Positions 44,567-54,342 of a DNA stretch of 64,000 nucleotides are shown here, one piece after another. Source of the DNA: Parasedimentitalea huanghaiensis (GTDB lineage Bacteria > Pseudomonadota > Alphaproteobacteria > Rhodobacterales > Rhodobacteraceae). The notes under the pieces were generated by a model, which did no database searches, had not been told where the DNA came from, and saw nothing but the letters and a program-made list of their open reading frames with translations. The stretch spans positions 1 through 64,000 of the forward strand of contig NZ_WQLV01000019.1 in the NCBI RefSeq assembly GCF_009753675.1, read 5' to 3'. Numbering within the stretch: the first letter of the stretch is position 1; the number at the start of each line of letters is the position of its first letter. The translations under genes and the position numbers were made by a program.

Positions 44567-46874
44567 CACGGACCCTCCGGATCGTGGTATAGACCTGTTC
44601 AGCCGTTGCGGGCGCATCCAGCGCCGGATAGGCATCGCCAAAAGCCGATACCGCATCGCTGAGCGCCAGGAAGGTCGAGATGCCTAGGTTAAACGGCGGT
44701 TCGCCCACGGCCTTGGACCGATAAATCGTATCCTCGGGGTTGCGGCCATCCCACAGATCTACGTTGAACACATCGGGACGGTCGGAACAGGCAGGGATTT
44801 TATAGGTCGACGGCGCATGGGTGCGCAGGCTGCCTTTGTCATCCCAGACCAGTTCCTCGGTGGTCAGCCATCCGGTGCCCTGTACATAGGCACCTTCGAC
44901 CTGGCCGATGTCCAGATCCGGGTTCAGCGATGCGCCGGCATCATGCAGGATATCGGTGCGCAGGATGCGATTTTCACCAGTCAGCTGGTCCACCACCACT
45001 TCGGTAATGGCCGCGCCATATGAGAAGTAGAAGAACGGACGTCCCTGGCCCTTGATCCGGTCCCATTTCACCTTGGGGGTTTTGTAGTACCCGGTTGACG
45101 ACAGGCTGATACGTCCCTGATAGCACTGCGAGGCGGCTTCCTCAAAAGTCATCACATCGTCACCGATGATCACTTGACCATCTTCGAATTTGACAGCTTT
45201 GGCATCACACTGGTGGCGCTCGGACAGGAACTCGGCCATGCGGTCACGGATGGTGTCACAGGCAGCCTTGACCGCCATGCCGTTCAGGTCTGACCCGGAC
45301 GAAGCCGCGGTGGCCGAGGTGTTGGGCACTTTGGCGGTGTCGGTGGCGGTGATCTTGATCACATCCATGCCAACGCCAAAGCGCGACGCTGCCACTTGCG
45401 CCACCTTTTGGAACAGGCCCTGACCCATTTCGGTGCCGCCGTGGTTCAGGTGAACCGAGCCATCCTGATAGACATGCACCAGTGCACCCGCCTGGTTGAG
45501 GTGGGTGAGGGTGAAGGAGATGCCAAATTTGACCGGCGAGAAGGCGATGCCGCGCTTGAGCCGGGACTGGCCCTTGTTCCACTCGGCAATTTCAGCCTTG
45601 CGGGCAGCATAGTCTGAGGTTTCAAGCAGCTGATCGGTCATGCCGTGCAGCTCAAAATCGGTGACTTCCATGCCATATGGCGTGGTGTTGTCAGCCCGAA
45701 CCCGGTTGTTGGGCGCGTCATAGTAGTTGCGTTTGCGCAGCTCGACCGGATCCAGCCCCAGATCATGGGCAATGTGATCCATCACGCGCTCGATCCCAAC
45801 CATCCCCTGAGGGCCACCAAATCCGCGATAGGCGGTGGCGCTTTGGGTGTTGGTTTTCAAGCGGTGGCTTTCAATGCGAATGGCCGGGATGGCATAGGCG
45901 TTGTCGGCGTGCAGCATGGCGCGGTCGGCCACGGGCAGGGACAGATCCTGCGCCCAGCCGCAGCGGGTCATGTGATGGAATTCGACCCCCAGCAGCTGGC
46001 CGTCATTATCAAAACCAGCGCGGTAGGTGATGCGGAACTCGTGCCGTTTGCCGGTGATGATCATGTCATCGTCACGGTCATAACGCATCTTGCAGGGCTT
46101 GCCAGTGTGGCGTGCGGCAATGGCACAGGAGACCGCCAGCGCGTTGCCCTGGCTTTCCTTGCCGCCAAAACCGCCACCCATACGGCGGGTTTCAACCCGG
46201 ACTGCATGCATTGGCAGGCCGATGGCCTCTGCCACCTTGTGCTGGATCTCGGTTGGGTGCTGGGTCGAGCTGGACACCAGCATGTCGCAGCCTTCTTGCG
46301 GCAGGGCCAAAGCGGCCTGACCTTCAAGATAGAAGTGCTCTTGGCCGCCGATCTCGAACGTGCCTTTGACACTGCGTGGGGCAGCATCAATCGCGGCGGC
46401 GGGATCACCCTTGGTGTAGATTCGCGGGCCATCCTCAAACCGGCTGTTGGCCGCCATCGCCTCGTCCATGGTCAGAATCGGGGTTTCTTCGACATAGTCG
46501 ATCTTACCCTTTTTCGCGGCGGCACGGGCAAGGTTGTGGCCTGTGGCGACAACCAGGAACACCGGCTGACCGACATGATTAACGGTGCCGTCAGACAGCA
46601 GCGGTTCGTCGTGGATCGACGGCGAAACATCATTGGTAAAGGGCAGGTCGTCGGCGGTCAGCACTGCAACCACGCCTTTGCTGGCCTTGACCTCGGACAG
46701 GTCCATTGACTGGATCCGGCCCTTGGCAATGGGAGAGGTGCCAAAGGCCAGATGCAGGCAGTCAACGGGCATTGGTATGTCGTCGATATAACGGGCTTTG
46801 CCGGTCACATGCAGCAGGGCTGCGTCATGGGGCAAGGGCTTGGCGACGGGGCCTTTGTTGCTCAGGTCGTTCAT
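44556..46874 (-). CDS. xdhB: Xanthine dehydrogenase, molybdopterin-binding subunit
   Basis: The 772-aa catalytic subunit, which oxidises hypoxanthine and xanthine to urate. Close to Rhodobacter capsulatus XdhB in length and order. The catalytic base is E725 in KAVGEPPF. The substrate-binding pair is the Glu in GGKESQGN and the Arg in TAYRGFGGPQG. GGMGGGFGGK-type cofactor loops are intact. The start overlaps the xdhA stop (ATGA). It works as a heterotetramer with XdhA. Confidence 0.96.
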   Translation of the reverse strand: MNDLSNKGPVAKPLPHDAALLHVTGKARYIDDIPMPVDCLHLAFGTSPIAKGRIQSMDLSEVKASKGVVAVLTADDLPFTNDVSPSIHDEPLLSDGTVNHVGQPVFLVVATGHNLARAAAKKGKIDYVEETPILTMDEAMAANSRFEDGPRIYTKGDPAAAIDAAPRSVKGTFEIGGQEHFYLEGQAALALPQEGCDMLVSSSTQHPTEIQHKVAEAIGLPMHAVRVETRRMGGGFGGKESQGNALAVSCAIAARHTGKPCKMRYDRDDDMIITGKRHEFRITYRAGFDNDGQLLGVEFHHMTRCGWAQDLSLPVADRAMLHADNAYAIPAIRIESHRLKTNTQSATAYRGFGGPQGMVGIERVMDHIAHDLGLDPVELRKRNYYDAPNNRVRADNTTPYGMEVTDFELHGMTDQLLETSDYAARKAEIAEWNKGQSRLKRGIAFSPVKFGISFTLTHLNQAGALVHVYQDGSVHLNHGGTEMGQGLFQKVAQVAASRFGVGMDVIKITATDTAKVPNTSATAASSGSDLNGMAVKAACDTIRDRMAEFLSERHQCDAKAVKFEDGQVIIGDDVMTFEEAASQCYQGRISLSSTGYYKTPKVKWDRIKGQGRPFFYFSYGAAITEVVVDQLTGENRILRTDILHDAGASLNPDLDIGQVEGAYVQGTGWLTTEELVWDDKGSLRTHAPSTYKIPACSDRPDVFNVDLWDGRNPEDTIYRSKAVGEPPFNLGISTFLALSDAVSAFGDAYPALDAPATAEQVYTTIRRVRDGV

Positions 46875-48241
46875 ATCGCCACCTCCAGAACCGAGGTCGT
46901 TTCGCCGTTCATCTCGGCAAAATAGCGAGCCAGCAGATTGCTGGCGCTGTCCAGGCGATAGTCAGCCGAGGCACGCATGTCGGTCATTGGGGTGTAGTCC
47001 TTGCCAAATTCAGCCATGGCTTTGGTGACGGTCTCTTCGGTCCAGGGTTGGCCGATCAAGGCGTTTTCAACGTGGGTGGCACGGTGCGGGGTACCCGCCA
47101 TGCCGCCAAATGCGATACGGGCAGAGGCAACGGTGCCGTTGTCCACGGTTACGTTAAAGGCACCCAGCACGGCCGAGATGTCTTGGTCAAACCGTTTGGA
47201 GATTTTGTAGACGCGCAGGGTGTCGGCTTGGCGCGGGAAACTGACGGCCTCGACAAATTCACCCGCTGCACGGTCCTGCTTACCGTATTCGATAAAGAAG
47301 TCTTCGAGCGCGATGTCGCGGCGGCTGTCACCTTTGCGCAGATGCAGAGTGGCCCCCAGAGCGATTAGAGCTGGCGGGTTATCCCCGATGGGTGAGCCAT
47401 TGGCGATATTGCCACCAACCGTGGCGGCGTTGCGGACTGGCATCGAGGCATAGCGGCGGATCATTTCACCGTATGATGGGTGCAGCGGTTCGATCACCTC
47501 GCGCATGGCGTTCATGTCGACCATGGCTCCCAGACGGACACGAGTGTCCGTGACCTCGATCTGTTTCAGATCGGCGCAGCCTTCGAGGAAGATCACCGGA
47601 TCCAGCTGGCGCATGCCCTTGGTGACCCAAAGGCCCACATCGGTGGCACCCGCGACCAGAACTGCATCTGGGTTGTCGGCATAGACCTTGGCCAGCTCAT
47701 CGGATGAGCGCGGCGAAAATTCACCAGCGTTGGCTGGGGCAGGCAGCTCGGTGCCTTCTTTCTTGATCCAGACGGGAACTGGCTGTTCCTCAACTGCTTC
47801 GGCGGCGCGGATGATTGGGGCATAGCCGGTGCAGCGGCACAGGTTGCCGGCCAGTTGGTCGTCGTGATCGGTGGCGCCGTTTTTGTGGGCGGTGACCATC
47901 GACATCACAAAACCCGGCGTGCAGAAGCCGCACTGCGAGCCGTGATGGGTGATCATTTCCTGCTGCACCGGGTGCAGTTCACCAGTGTCGCTGGCGACAC
48001 CTTCGACGGTGCGCACGGATTTGCCGTTAAGCTGTGGCAGGAATAGAATGCAGGAGTTGAGGGATTTGGAGCCGTTGGGATCCGTCACCATAACTGTACA
48101 GGCGCCGCAATCGCCTTCGTTGCAGCCTTCTTTGGTTCCTGTAAGGTGGCGCTCTTCTCGAAGCCAATCCAACAGCGTCACTGTCGGCTCTGCGTCCGGC
48201 AGCGTTACCTCCTCACCGTTTAAGTGAAAGGTGATTGTCAT
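46871..48241 (-). CDS. xdhA: Xanthine dehydrogenase, iron-sulfur/FAD subunit
   Basis: A 456-aa electron-transfer subunit. The plant-type [2Fe-2S] cluster has cysteines in GCNEGDCGACTV and NSC, the second cluster has CGFCTPG and CRCTG, and the middle-to-C-terminal part is the FAD domain (VAGATDVGLWVTK; IGGNIANGSPIGD type). The whole reads like R. capsulatus XdhA. I take the ATG at 48241 rather than the frame start at 48316. First gene of the seven-gene cluster; its promoter must lie in the divergent gap to dnaE. Confidence 0.95.
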   Translation of the reverse strand: MTITFHLNGEEVTLPDAEPTVTLLDWLREERHLTGTKEGCNEGDCGACTVMVTDPNGSKSLNSCILFLPQLNGKSVRTVEGVASDTGELHPVQQEMITHHGSQCGFCTPGFVMSMVTAHKNGATDHDDQLAGNLCRCTGYAPIIRAAEAVEEQPVPVWIKKEGTELPAPANAGEFSPRSSDELAKVYADNPDAVLVAGATDVGLWVTKGMRQLDPVIFLEGCADLKQIEVTDTRVRLGAMVDMNAMREVIEPLHPSYGEMIRRYASMPVRNAATVGGNIANGSPIGDNPPALIALGATLHLRKGDSRRDIALEDFFIEYGKQDRAAGEFVEAVSFPRQADTLRVYKISKRFDQDISAVLGAFNVTVDNGTVASARIAFGGMAGTPHRATHVENALIGQPWTEETVTKAMAEFGKDYTPMTDMRASADYRLDSASNLLARYFAEMNGETTSVLEVAI

Positions 48242-48596
48242 TGTTGAAACCCGTCGCGTTACATTGTTTTGCCGAATTGCCATCCTTCGATGCGACGTAG
48301 AAGAAATGGCGGGCATTGTCGCTTGCTGTCCTTAGCGTAGAAAGCAGATCCTTAGTCTGGCAAGGAAAAGTCACTCTGCGCTGCAGTATTACGAGGTGAA
48401 TTGATGTGTCCAAAAGACCAATTTTTAGGTTGTTCCCGTTAAATTTCATAGAGTTGAGGGATTTTCTCTTCTTAACGCTTATATAACACTTTCAACAAAA
48501 GCAGAACAATGGGCGTGGATATTCTGTCAAAATGAGGGCGAAGCGACTCGGATAATCAGCTTTCACAGGGTGTCCGCAATGGGCTAACTTGCCTTT
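48242..48596. other. Divergent intergenic region xdhA / dnaE
   Basis: 355 bases without a gene. It should hold promoters of both the purine operon and dnaE. I see no clear inverted repeat, and no regulator gene is adjacent. Confidence 0.5.
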
Positions 48597-51500
48597 ATGA
48601 CCCAAACTCCTCGATTCATTCACCTGCGCTCCCACACCGAATACTCCCTTCTAGAGGGGGCGTTGCGGCTAAAAAAGCTGCCTGATTTGTGCAAAAAGCA
48701 TGACATGCCCGCGATTGCGGTGACGGACAGTAACAACCTGTTTTCGGCGTTGGAATTTTCCGTTTCAGCCAGTGGTGCTGGTGTGCAGCCAATCATTGGC
48801 TGCCAGATGGATTTGCGGTTTGCCGAACCCGCACCGGGTGAGCGGCCCCGGCCTCCTGCGTCTATGGTGCTCTTGGCGCAGAACGAGACGGGTTATGAGC
48901 ATCTGATGAAGCTGAACTCTTGCCTGTATATGCGGCAGGGGAGCGAGTTACCCTATGTGACGCTGGATGAACTGGAGGTGAATTCCGGTGGTGTCATCTG
49001 TCTAACCGGTGGACCAAACGGCCCTGTGGGGCAGCTGTTGCAGATGGGACAGCGGCCCGCCGCGCAAGAGCTGATGGACCGGCTCAAGGCGATATTCCCT
49101 GACCGGCTGTATGTGGAGCTGCAACGCCATCCGGGTGAAGGTGGCCAGCCCGAAGCGGAGAAACTGACCGAACGTGGCCATGTGGAAATGGCCTATGCGA
49201 TGGATCTGCCGCTGGTCGCGACCAATGATGTCTATTTCCCCAATACCGAGATGTACGAAGCCCATGATGCGATGATCTGTATAGCCGAGGGCGCCTATGT
49301 TGATCAGGTCGAAGGACGGCGCAGGCTGACTGCGCAGCATTACTTCAAGAGCCAAGAGGAAATGGTCACGCTGTTTGCCGACCTGCCCGAAGCAATTGAG
49401 AACACAGTTGAGATAGCCAAGCGCTGTGCCTTTAAGGCCTATTTACGTGATCCGATCCTGCCCAAGTTTGCCGATGACGAGGTTGCTGAACTGCGTCGTA
49501 TCGCCAACGAAGGCCTGCAAAAGCGCCTCTCAGTGATCCCGCACGCGGTGACGGTTGAGGAATACCAAAAACGGCTCGATTTCGAGCTGGATATCATCGA
49601 AGGCATGGGATTCCCCGGTTACTTTCTAATCGTTGCCGATTTTATTCAGTGGGCCAAGGATCACGACATTCCCGTGGGGCCGGGGCGCGGTTCGGGTGCG
49701 GGGTCGCTGGTGGCCTATGCGCTGACGATTACCGACCTTGACCCGCTGCGCTATTCGCTGCTGTTCGAACGCTTCCTAAACCCAGAACGGGTATCTATGC
49801 CCGACTTCGACATCGACTTTTGCATGGATCGCCGTGAAGAGGTGATCAAATACGTGCAAGAGAAGTACGGTCGCGACAAGGTTGGGCAGATCATCACCTT
49901 TGGTGCGCTGCTGTCCAAGGCGGCGGTGCGCGACATGGGGCGGGTGCTACAGATGCCCTATGGCCAAGTGGACCGGCTGTCCAAGCTGATCCCGGTTGAA
50001 GGCGTCAAGCCGATGTCCATCGTGGACAGCCTGAAGGAAGAGCCGCGCTTGCGAGAAGAGGCCCGCAACGAAGAGGTTGTGGACCGGCTGCTGAAGTACG
50101 GCATGCAGGTCGAAGGTCTGTTGCGCTCTGCTGGTACTCACGCGGCGGGGGTAGTGATTGGCGACCGGCCGCTGGATGCGCTGGTGCCGCTGTACCGCGA
50201 TCCGCGATCCGACATGCCGGCGACCCAGTTTAACATGAAATGGGTGGAACAGGCCGGGCTGGTCAAGTTTGACTTTTTGGGTCTGAAAACCCTGACCGTG
50301 ATTCAAAGTGCGGTGGATTTGATCAAGGGCGAGGGGCGTGATCTGCATATTGCCGCTGATGGCACCCAGCTGTATGATCCACCCGAAGGCGCGGTGAACG
50401 AAATCAACGCCATCCCGTTGGATGATATCCCCACCTATAAGCTTTATGCAGCCGCTAAAACGGTGGCGGTATTCCAGGTGGAATCCAGCGGTATGATGGA
50501 TGCGCTAAAGCGGATGAAGCCCAACTGTATCGAGGACATCGTGGCGCTGGTGGCGCTATATCGTCCTGGCCCGATGGAAAACATCCCGACCTATTGTGAG
50601 GTCAAGAACGGGCTGAAAGAGATCACCTCGGTTCACCCGCTGATCGACCACCTGCTGGCCGAAACCCAAGGTATCATCATCTACCAGGAACAGGTGATGC
50701 AGATTGCCCAGGTGATGGCGGGTTATAGCCTTGGCGGGGCTGACCTGTTGCGCCGTGCGATGGGTAAGAAGATCAAAGAGGCGATGGACGCTGAACGTCC
50801 GAAGTTTGAAAAGGGCGCGGCGGCAAATGGCGTGCCGCCCAAAAAGGCCTCGGAAGTGTTCGACCTGTTGGAAAAATTCGCCAACTACGGGTTCAACAAA
50901 TCCCACGCGGCGGCATATGCAGTGGTGTCCTACCAGACCGGCTGGCTCAAGGCGAACCACCCGGTGGAGTTCATGGGCGGGGTGATGAACTGCGATATTC
51001 ACCTGACCGATAAGCTGGCGGTGTTTTTCGAAGAGGTGAAAAAGGGGCTGGGTCTGCCCTATATTCCGCCCTGCGTGAACCGCTCGGAGGCGATGTTCAA
51101 CGTAATCGATGGGGTGTTGATCTACGCGCTGGGCGCGTTGAAAAACGTCGGCGTTGAGGCGATGAAGCTGGTGACCGATGCGCGTCGTGCCTATGGCGAG
51201 GATCGACCCTTTGCGACCCTGTATGACTTTGCCCGCAGGGTGGATTTGAAAAAAGTAGGCAAGCGGCCATTGGAAATGCTGGCACGGGCTGGGGCCTTTG
51301 ACCAGCTGGACCCTAACCGCCGCCGGGTGTTTGACAGCTTGGAACCCTTGGTCAGCTACTCGAATGCGATCCATGAGCAGAAGAATTCAAACCAGGTATC
51401 GCTGTTTGGCGATGCGGGTGAGGATCTGCCCGAACCGCGTATGTCCGGCACACCGGATTGGTTGCCTGCTGAACGGTTGAGCGAAGAGTTCAAGGCGATT

Positions 51501-52109
51501 GGCTTTTATCTGTCTGGCCACCCGTTGGATGACTACATGCCCGCGTTGAAACGCAAAGGCGTGATGACGCTGGATGAGGTTCTTGAAAAGGCCAAGCGTG
51601 GGCCGTTTCTAGCCAAGATGGCGGGGGTTGTCGCTGGATGTCAGGAGCGTAAATCGGCGCGTGGCAACCGCTTTGCCTTTGCCCAACTATCGGATACGAC
51701 TGGCGGGTTTGAGATTACGCTATTTTCCGAAGCGCTAGAGAAAAGCCGCGAACATCTGGTGACCGGTGGCAAGGTTGTGCTGAGCGCCGAGGCGACGGTG
51801 GAAGCTGACCAGCTGAAACTGCTGGCGCGATCTGTCGGCCCCATTGACGCTGCTGTGGCTGATGCCGGTAATAGTAGTCTGCGGGTTTATGTGACCGAAC
51901 CTGCCGCAGTGGCGACCGTGGCGACGGTGCTGGAAGAGGCCCGCGCTGCGGCCAAGAACGCCAGCCGTGGCGAGGTGCTGATGTACCTGCGTGACTCTAC
52001 TTTGCCAGGGGATGTGGAACTGGATTTGGGGCAGTACTTCCCGATCAATCCGCAGATCAAAGGTGCGATTAAATCGCTTGATGGCGTGGAGGATGTTGAA
52101 GAGATTTAG
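48597..52109 (+). CDS. dnaE: DNA polymerase III alpha subunit
   Basis: The replicative polymerase subunit, 1170 aa. N-terminal PHP domain (HLRSHTEYSLLEG, 9-21), then the polymerase palm with the catalytic aspartates D405 and D407 in MPDFDIDFCMD, the GPGRGSGAGSLVAY motif before it, and the fingers (LRRAMGKKI; NYGFNKSHAAAY). A helix-hairpin-helix and an OB domain (LAKMAGVVAGCQERKSARG) follow. Length fits DnaE1, not the shorter DnaE2/ImuC. Ribosome site is weak. A structured repeat follows 28 bases after the stop. Confidence 0.97.
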   Translation: MTQTPRFIHLRSHTEYSLLEGALRLKKLPDLCKKHDMPAIAVTDSNNLFSALEFSVSASGAGVQPIIGCQMDLRFAEPAPGERPRPPASMVLLAQNETGYEHLMKLNSCLYMRQGSELPYVTLDELEVNSGGVICLTGGPNGPVGQLLQMGQRPAAQELMDRLKAIFPDRLYVELQRHPGEGGQPEAEKLTERGHVEMAYAMDLPLVATNDVYFPNTEMYEAHDAMICIAEGAYVDQVEGRRRLTAQHYFKSQEEMVTLFADLPEAIENTVEIAKRCAFKAYLRDPILPKFADDEVAELRRIANEGLQKRLSVIPHAVTVEEYQKRLDFELDIIEGMGFPGYFLIVADFIQWAKDHDIPVGPGRGSGAGSLVAYALTITDLDPLRYSLLFERFLNPERVSMPDFDIDFCMDRREEVIKYVQEKYGRDKVGQIITFGALLSKAAVRDMGRVLQMPYGQVDRLSKLIPVEGVKPMSIVDSLKEEPRLREEARNEEVVDRLLKYGMQVEGLLRSAGTHAAGVVIGDRPLDALVPLYRDPRSDMPATQFNMKWVEQAGLVKFDFLGLKTLTVIQSAVDLIKGEGRDLHIAADGTQLYDPPEGAVNEINAIPLDDIPTYKLYAAAKTVAVFQVESSGMMDALKRMKPNCIEDIVALVALYRPGPMENIPTYCEVKNGLKEITSVHPLIDHLLAETQGIIIYQEQVMQIAQVMAGYSLGGADLLRRAMGKKIKEAMDAERPKFEKGAAANGVPPKKASEVFDLLEKFANYGFNKSHAAAYAVVSYQTGWLKANHPVEFMGGVMNCDIHLTDKLAVFFEEVKKGLGLPYIPPCVNRSEAMFNVIDGVLIYALGALKNVGVEAMKLVTDARRAYGEDRPFATLYDFARRVDLKKVGKRPLEMLARAGAFDQLDPNRRRVFDSLEPLVSYSNAIHEQKNSNQVSLFGDAGEDLPEPRMSGTPDWLPAERLSEEFKAIGFYLSGHPLDDYMPALKRKGVMTLDEVLEKAKRGPFLAKMAGVVAGCQERKSARGNRFAFAQLSDTTGGFEITLFSEALEKSREHLVTGGKVVLSAEATVEADQLKLLARSVGPIDAAVADAGNSSLRVYVTEPAAVATVATVLEEARAAAKNASRGEVLMYLRDSTLPGDVELDLGQYFPINPQIKGAIKSLDGVEDVEEI

Positions 52110-52137
52110 GCTGGGGGGCTTCGTTCAACTGAGGGAC

Positions 52138-52210
52138 GTGCCTGACCTTGGGGAGGTGCAAAGCGCCTTCCCGGGGGGGGGAGGTCAGGCGCGGCCCGGC
52201 GGTGCCGGGC
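52138..52210. repeat. Structured intergenic repeat, copy 2
   Basis: Second copy of the element at 16822-16895. A 12-bp outer stem (52138-52149 with 52181-52192), a 10-bp inner hairpin with AAA loop (52150-52159 with 52163-52172), a run of nine G, and the 3' hairpin GCCCGGC/GCCGGGC (52194-52200 with 52204-52210). Differences from copy 1 keep the pairing. Here it follows dnaE and may mark its transcript end. Confidence 0.8.
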
Positions 52211-52711
52211 TTCCAATTCTAGGCGTTTCTCTGAGGCCACAACCGGGATTCGTGCTCTGTTGGAAGCGTGGCTGGGCAGTTTCCCACCCAGCCTCTCCCT
52301 ATCGGACGTCGCTTGATTGCTGGCGCCTTGAGGAGGCAACGCAGGCAATCCGTCTCTTTTAGGGGTGAGCAGTTACAATACTTGGATGGTTTGTTTCTGA
52401 TCACCTTATGGCCCTCACAATGCTGCCCTGCGGCGTGAGCGCAATCAAGTTCGGGTGGTTTTCCTTTCCCCGAACTTGGATTGGTGTTTTTTTGGACTGG
52501 AAATTCTTGCGGTGGTCACGTTTTGGGCAGGTTGCGTTTGGTGCGAGTGTGCAGATGAATTTGGGGAGCTGGATAGTCGGGCCTTGTGATGCTGTGAAGC
52601 AGATGTCGCTGGTTCCTGATAATGTGATTAAACCTGCCTTTAACCTTGGAATGCGATCTTGTGGGCTATAGGTGTATCTGAGTCGCATATTGTAAACCAG
52701 ATGAGTGTTTC
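52211..52711. other. Gene-free gap after dnaE
   Basis: About 500 bases with no believable protein gene; the frames at 51991-52362 and 52401-52688 have no family likeness and no ribosome site. It holds the two-hairpin candidate RNA described separately. Confidence 0.5.
52413..52493 (+). ncRNA. Candidate small RNA or orphan terminator (two hairpins plus T-run)
   Basis: A weaker hairpin CTCAC/GTGAG (52414-52439) is followed by a perfect 10-bp stem (52446-52455 with 52469-52478), extendable by AAT/ATT across a bulged G, then T7 at 52487-52493. No gene lies upstream within 280 bases except past another hairpin, so this could be the 3' part of an independent small RNA. No promoter is proven. Confidence 0.4.
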
Positions 52712-53143
52712 ATGACCAAACTTGAGATTATGCAGAGTTGGTTTTCCCGGATTTGGGAAGATGCAGATGTGTCGGCGCTAGATGATTTACTGTCGCCTGA
52801 AGTTGGTGAAGACACGGTGTTCGACGGTGTTATTGCGCCGCGAAGTGAGCTGCCGGAGTTGGTCAAGATCATGCATAGCTTGGTTGGGCCGATGCGGTTC
52901 AGCATTTCCCGATGTCTGGAAGATGGGGATTGGTGCAGCATTGATTATGAAATGACGGCGGATGGTCTGGGTGGTGTGACGCCGGTGCGTGCGGGCGGGC
53001 TGATGATGGCGCGGATCAAGGATAACCGCATTGTTGAGATGACCACCAAGTTTGATGGTTTCGCTTTGTTTGAGCAGTTGGGGCAGTTGCCCAATGATGC
53101 CCTGATGGCTTGTTTGACAGGGCAAAAACTCCGCTGGGCCTAG
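52712..53143 (+). CDS. NTF2/SnoaL-like protein
   Basis: A 143-residue protein with the cone fold pattern of NTF2-like proteins: N-terminal helix IMQSWFSRIWEDADVSALDDLL, then strands ending with RIKDNRIVEMTTKFDGFALFEQLGQLP. Such proteins may be small isomerases, hydrolases or ligand binders. There is no catalytic motif by which to choose. Stands alone. Confidence 0.75.
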   Translation: MTKLEIMQSWFSRIWEDADVSALDDLLSPEVGEDTVFDGVIAPRSELPELVKIMHSLVGPMRFSISRCLEDGDWCSIDYEMTADGLGGVTPVRAGGLMMARIKDNRIVEMTTKFDGFALFEQLGQLPNDALMACLTGQKLRWA

Positions 53144-53264
53144 TGGTGTAGGTGCTTGCGCTCCTCAAGCAAGTCTTAGTGAAGACCAGAATAGTGGTCT
53201 TCTCGATCTGTGTTCTGTTAACGTCCGACATTTTGGTGCCTCTATAAGTTGGCAATCAATCAAC

Positions 53265-53879
53265 TTATGGAACTTTGAGCTTGGCGACGTCTTTGACCAG
53301 CCGTAGGGCCTCTTTGCGCTCTTTCAGGAGCGACTTCATTGCTTTTTGCAACTGTTTTCTGACTTTCCCAATTGCAGTCAGAACGCCCGTAACTTGGTCG
53401 AACCAGCCAAATGCCATGCTCAGAACCAACCGGAATTTGTTGAAAACTGCCAACACAGCATCCAGAATGCCAAGTTCTTTCCACAGGTCAGTGATCAGCC
53501 CGACAATTTTCGTGAAGGTTTCGACGTACTTGCGCACGACGGTTTTCAAAAACCGAATGACCTCGTTTTTGTCGGCCTTTTTGCGGATGGTTGCCAGAAT
53601 ACGCTTACCCAGTTGGATGATATCTTTTAGCAATTTTTCAATTGGTGACAGAAAGTTCAAGATGGCGCGGATCGTATCGGTAAGCTGGCTAATGACCTTT
53701 TTGCCAACTGTTTGGGCTAGATCTTTAGCTGCCGAAAGTACGTTTTTCAAAAATTTCTGCAATGGCGTCAGGTAGGATTTTACCCGCTTCCATACCGATT
53801 TATAAAAATTGAGCACGCGTTTTTGGTGCTCGACGATTGCCTCTTCGACAAACTTTACCGGATCATTGGATGGTGCCAT
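53265..53879 (-). CDS. Lysine-rich all-helical protein of unknown function
   Basis: A 204-residue protein that I do not recognise. Almost the entire chain is predicted as amphipathic helices with many lysines and arginines and few acidic residues. Two similar segments, LTPLQKFLKNVLSAAKD and LSPIEKLLKDIIQLGKR, suggest internal duplication of about 45 residues. No signal peptide, no cysteines after the chosen start. AAGGAG precedes the ATG at 53879, so it is surely translated. Membrane-surface or DNA binding is possible, but this is inference. Confidence 0.8.
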   Translation of the reverse strand: MAPSNDPVKFVEEAIVEHQKRVLNFYKSVWKRVKSYLTPLQKFLKNVLSAAKDLAQTVGKKVISQLTDTIRAILNFLSPIEKLLKDIIQLGKRILATIRKKADKNEVIRFLKTVVRKYVETFTKIVGLITDLWKELGILDAVLAVFNKFRLVLSMAFGWFDQVTGVLTAIGKVRKQLQKAMKSLLKERKEALRLVKDVAKLKVP

Positions 53880-54008
53880 GGCACATCTCCTTGAAATACT
53901 CGTACACAAAACACAGGGCTGGCGAGCCAGCGTCAGAAAACAAGTTCAGCCTGTGTCGCGGTCCGTTAGAAATCAAGGGGAATATAAATGGGTCAAAACC
54001 CTGATTGA

Positions 54009-54203
54009 TTAATAGTGTGGTGGGCGTTCGTTGCCAAATGTGGCGCTGCCGCCTGCATCCTGATCGCGGCCAGCTTCTCGTTGCATCAACATCTGTACGC
54101 GCCGGGTCAGCGTGGCAATTTCACTTTGCTGCTTGGCCATTACATCGCTCATGTCTTCGACCGTGCGGGTCAGATGGGCGATTTGTTCTTCTAGGTCTTG
54201 CAT
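54009..54203 (-). CDS. slyX: SlyX family protein
   Basis: A 64-residue coiled-coil protein (LEEQIAHLTRTVEDMSDVMAK and on) with a tail ending RPPHY, as in SlyX proteins. Function is not known. Divergent from hisS. Confidence 0.88.
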   Translation of the reverse strand: MQDLEEQIAHLTRTVEDMSDVMAKQQSEIATLTRRVQMLMQREAGRDQDAGGSATFGNERPPHY

Positions 54204-54342
54204 GGGGCTCTCCTGCGGATGGTAGGGCTGTCATAGGCGGGAAAGGTTGATGGGGCAACGGTCTGCCACTGCCTATACCTTGCTGTTGTTACATGCATCG
54301 GATAGACCGCGCGGCGACACCACTCCCAAAGGGACCATACCC

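Noticed and set aside
45645-46709. 354-codon open frame antisense to xdhB
   Set aside because: Shadow of the xanthine dehydrogenase gene; no family likeness or ribosome site.
52401-52688. 95-codon minus-strand frame in the gap after dnaE
   Set aside because: Composition and predicted protein look random, and the frame runs through the two-hairpin structure.
54247-54342. N-terminal extension of HisS
   Set aside because: The extra 32 residues are not seen in HisS proteins and the ATG at 54343 has its own AAAGGG site.
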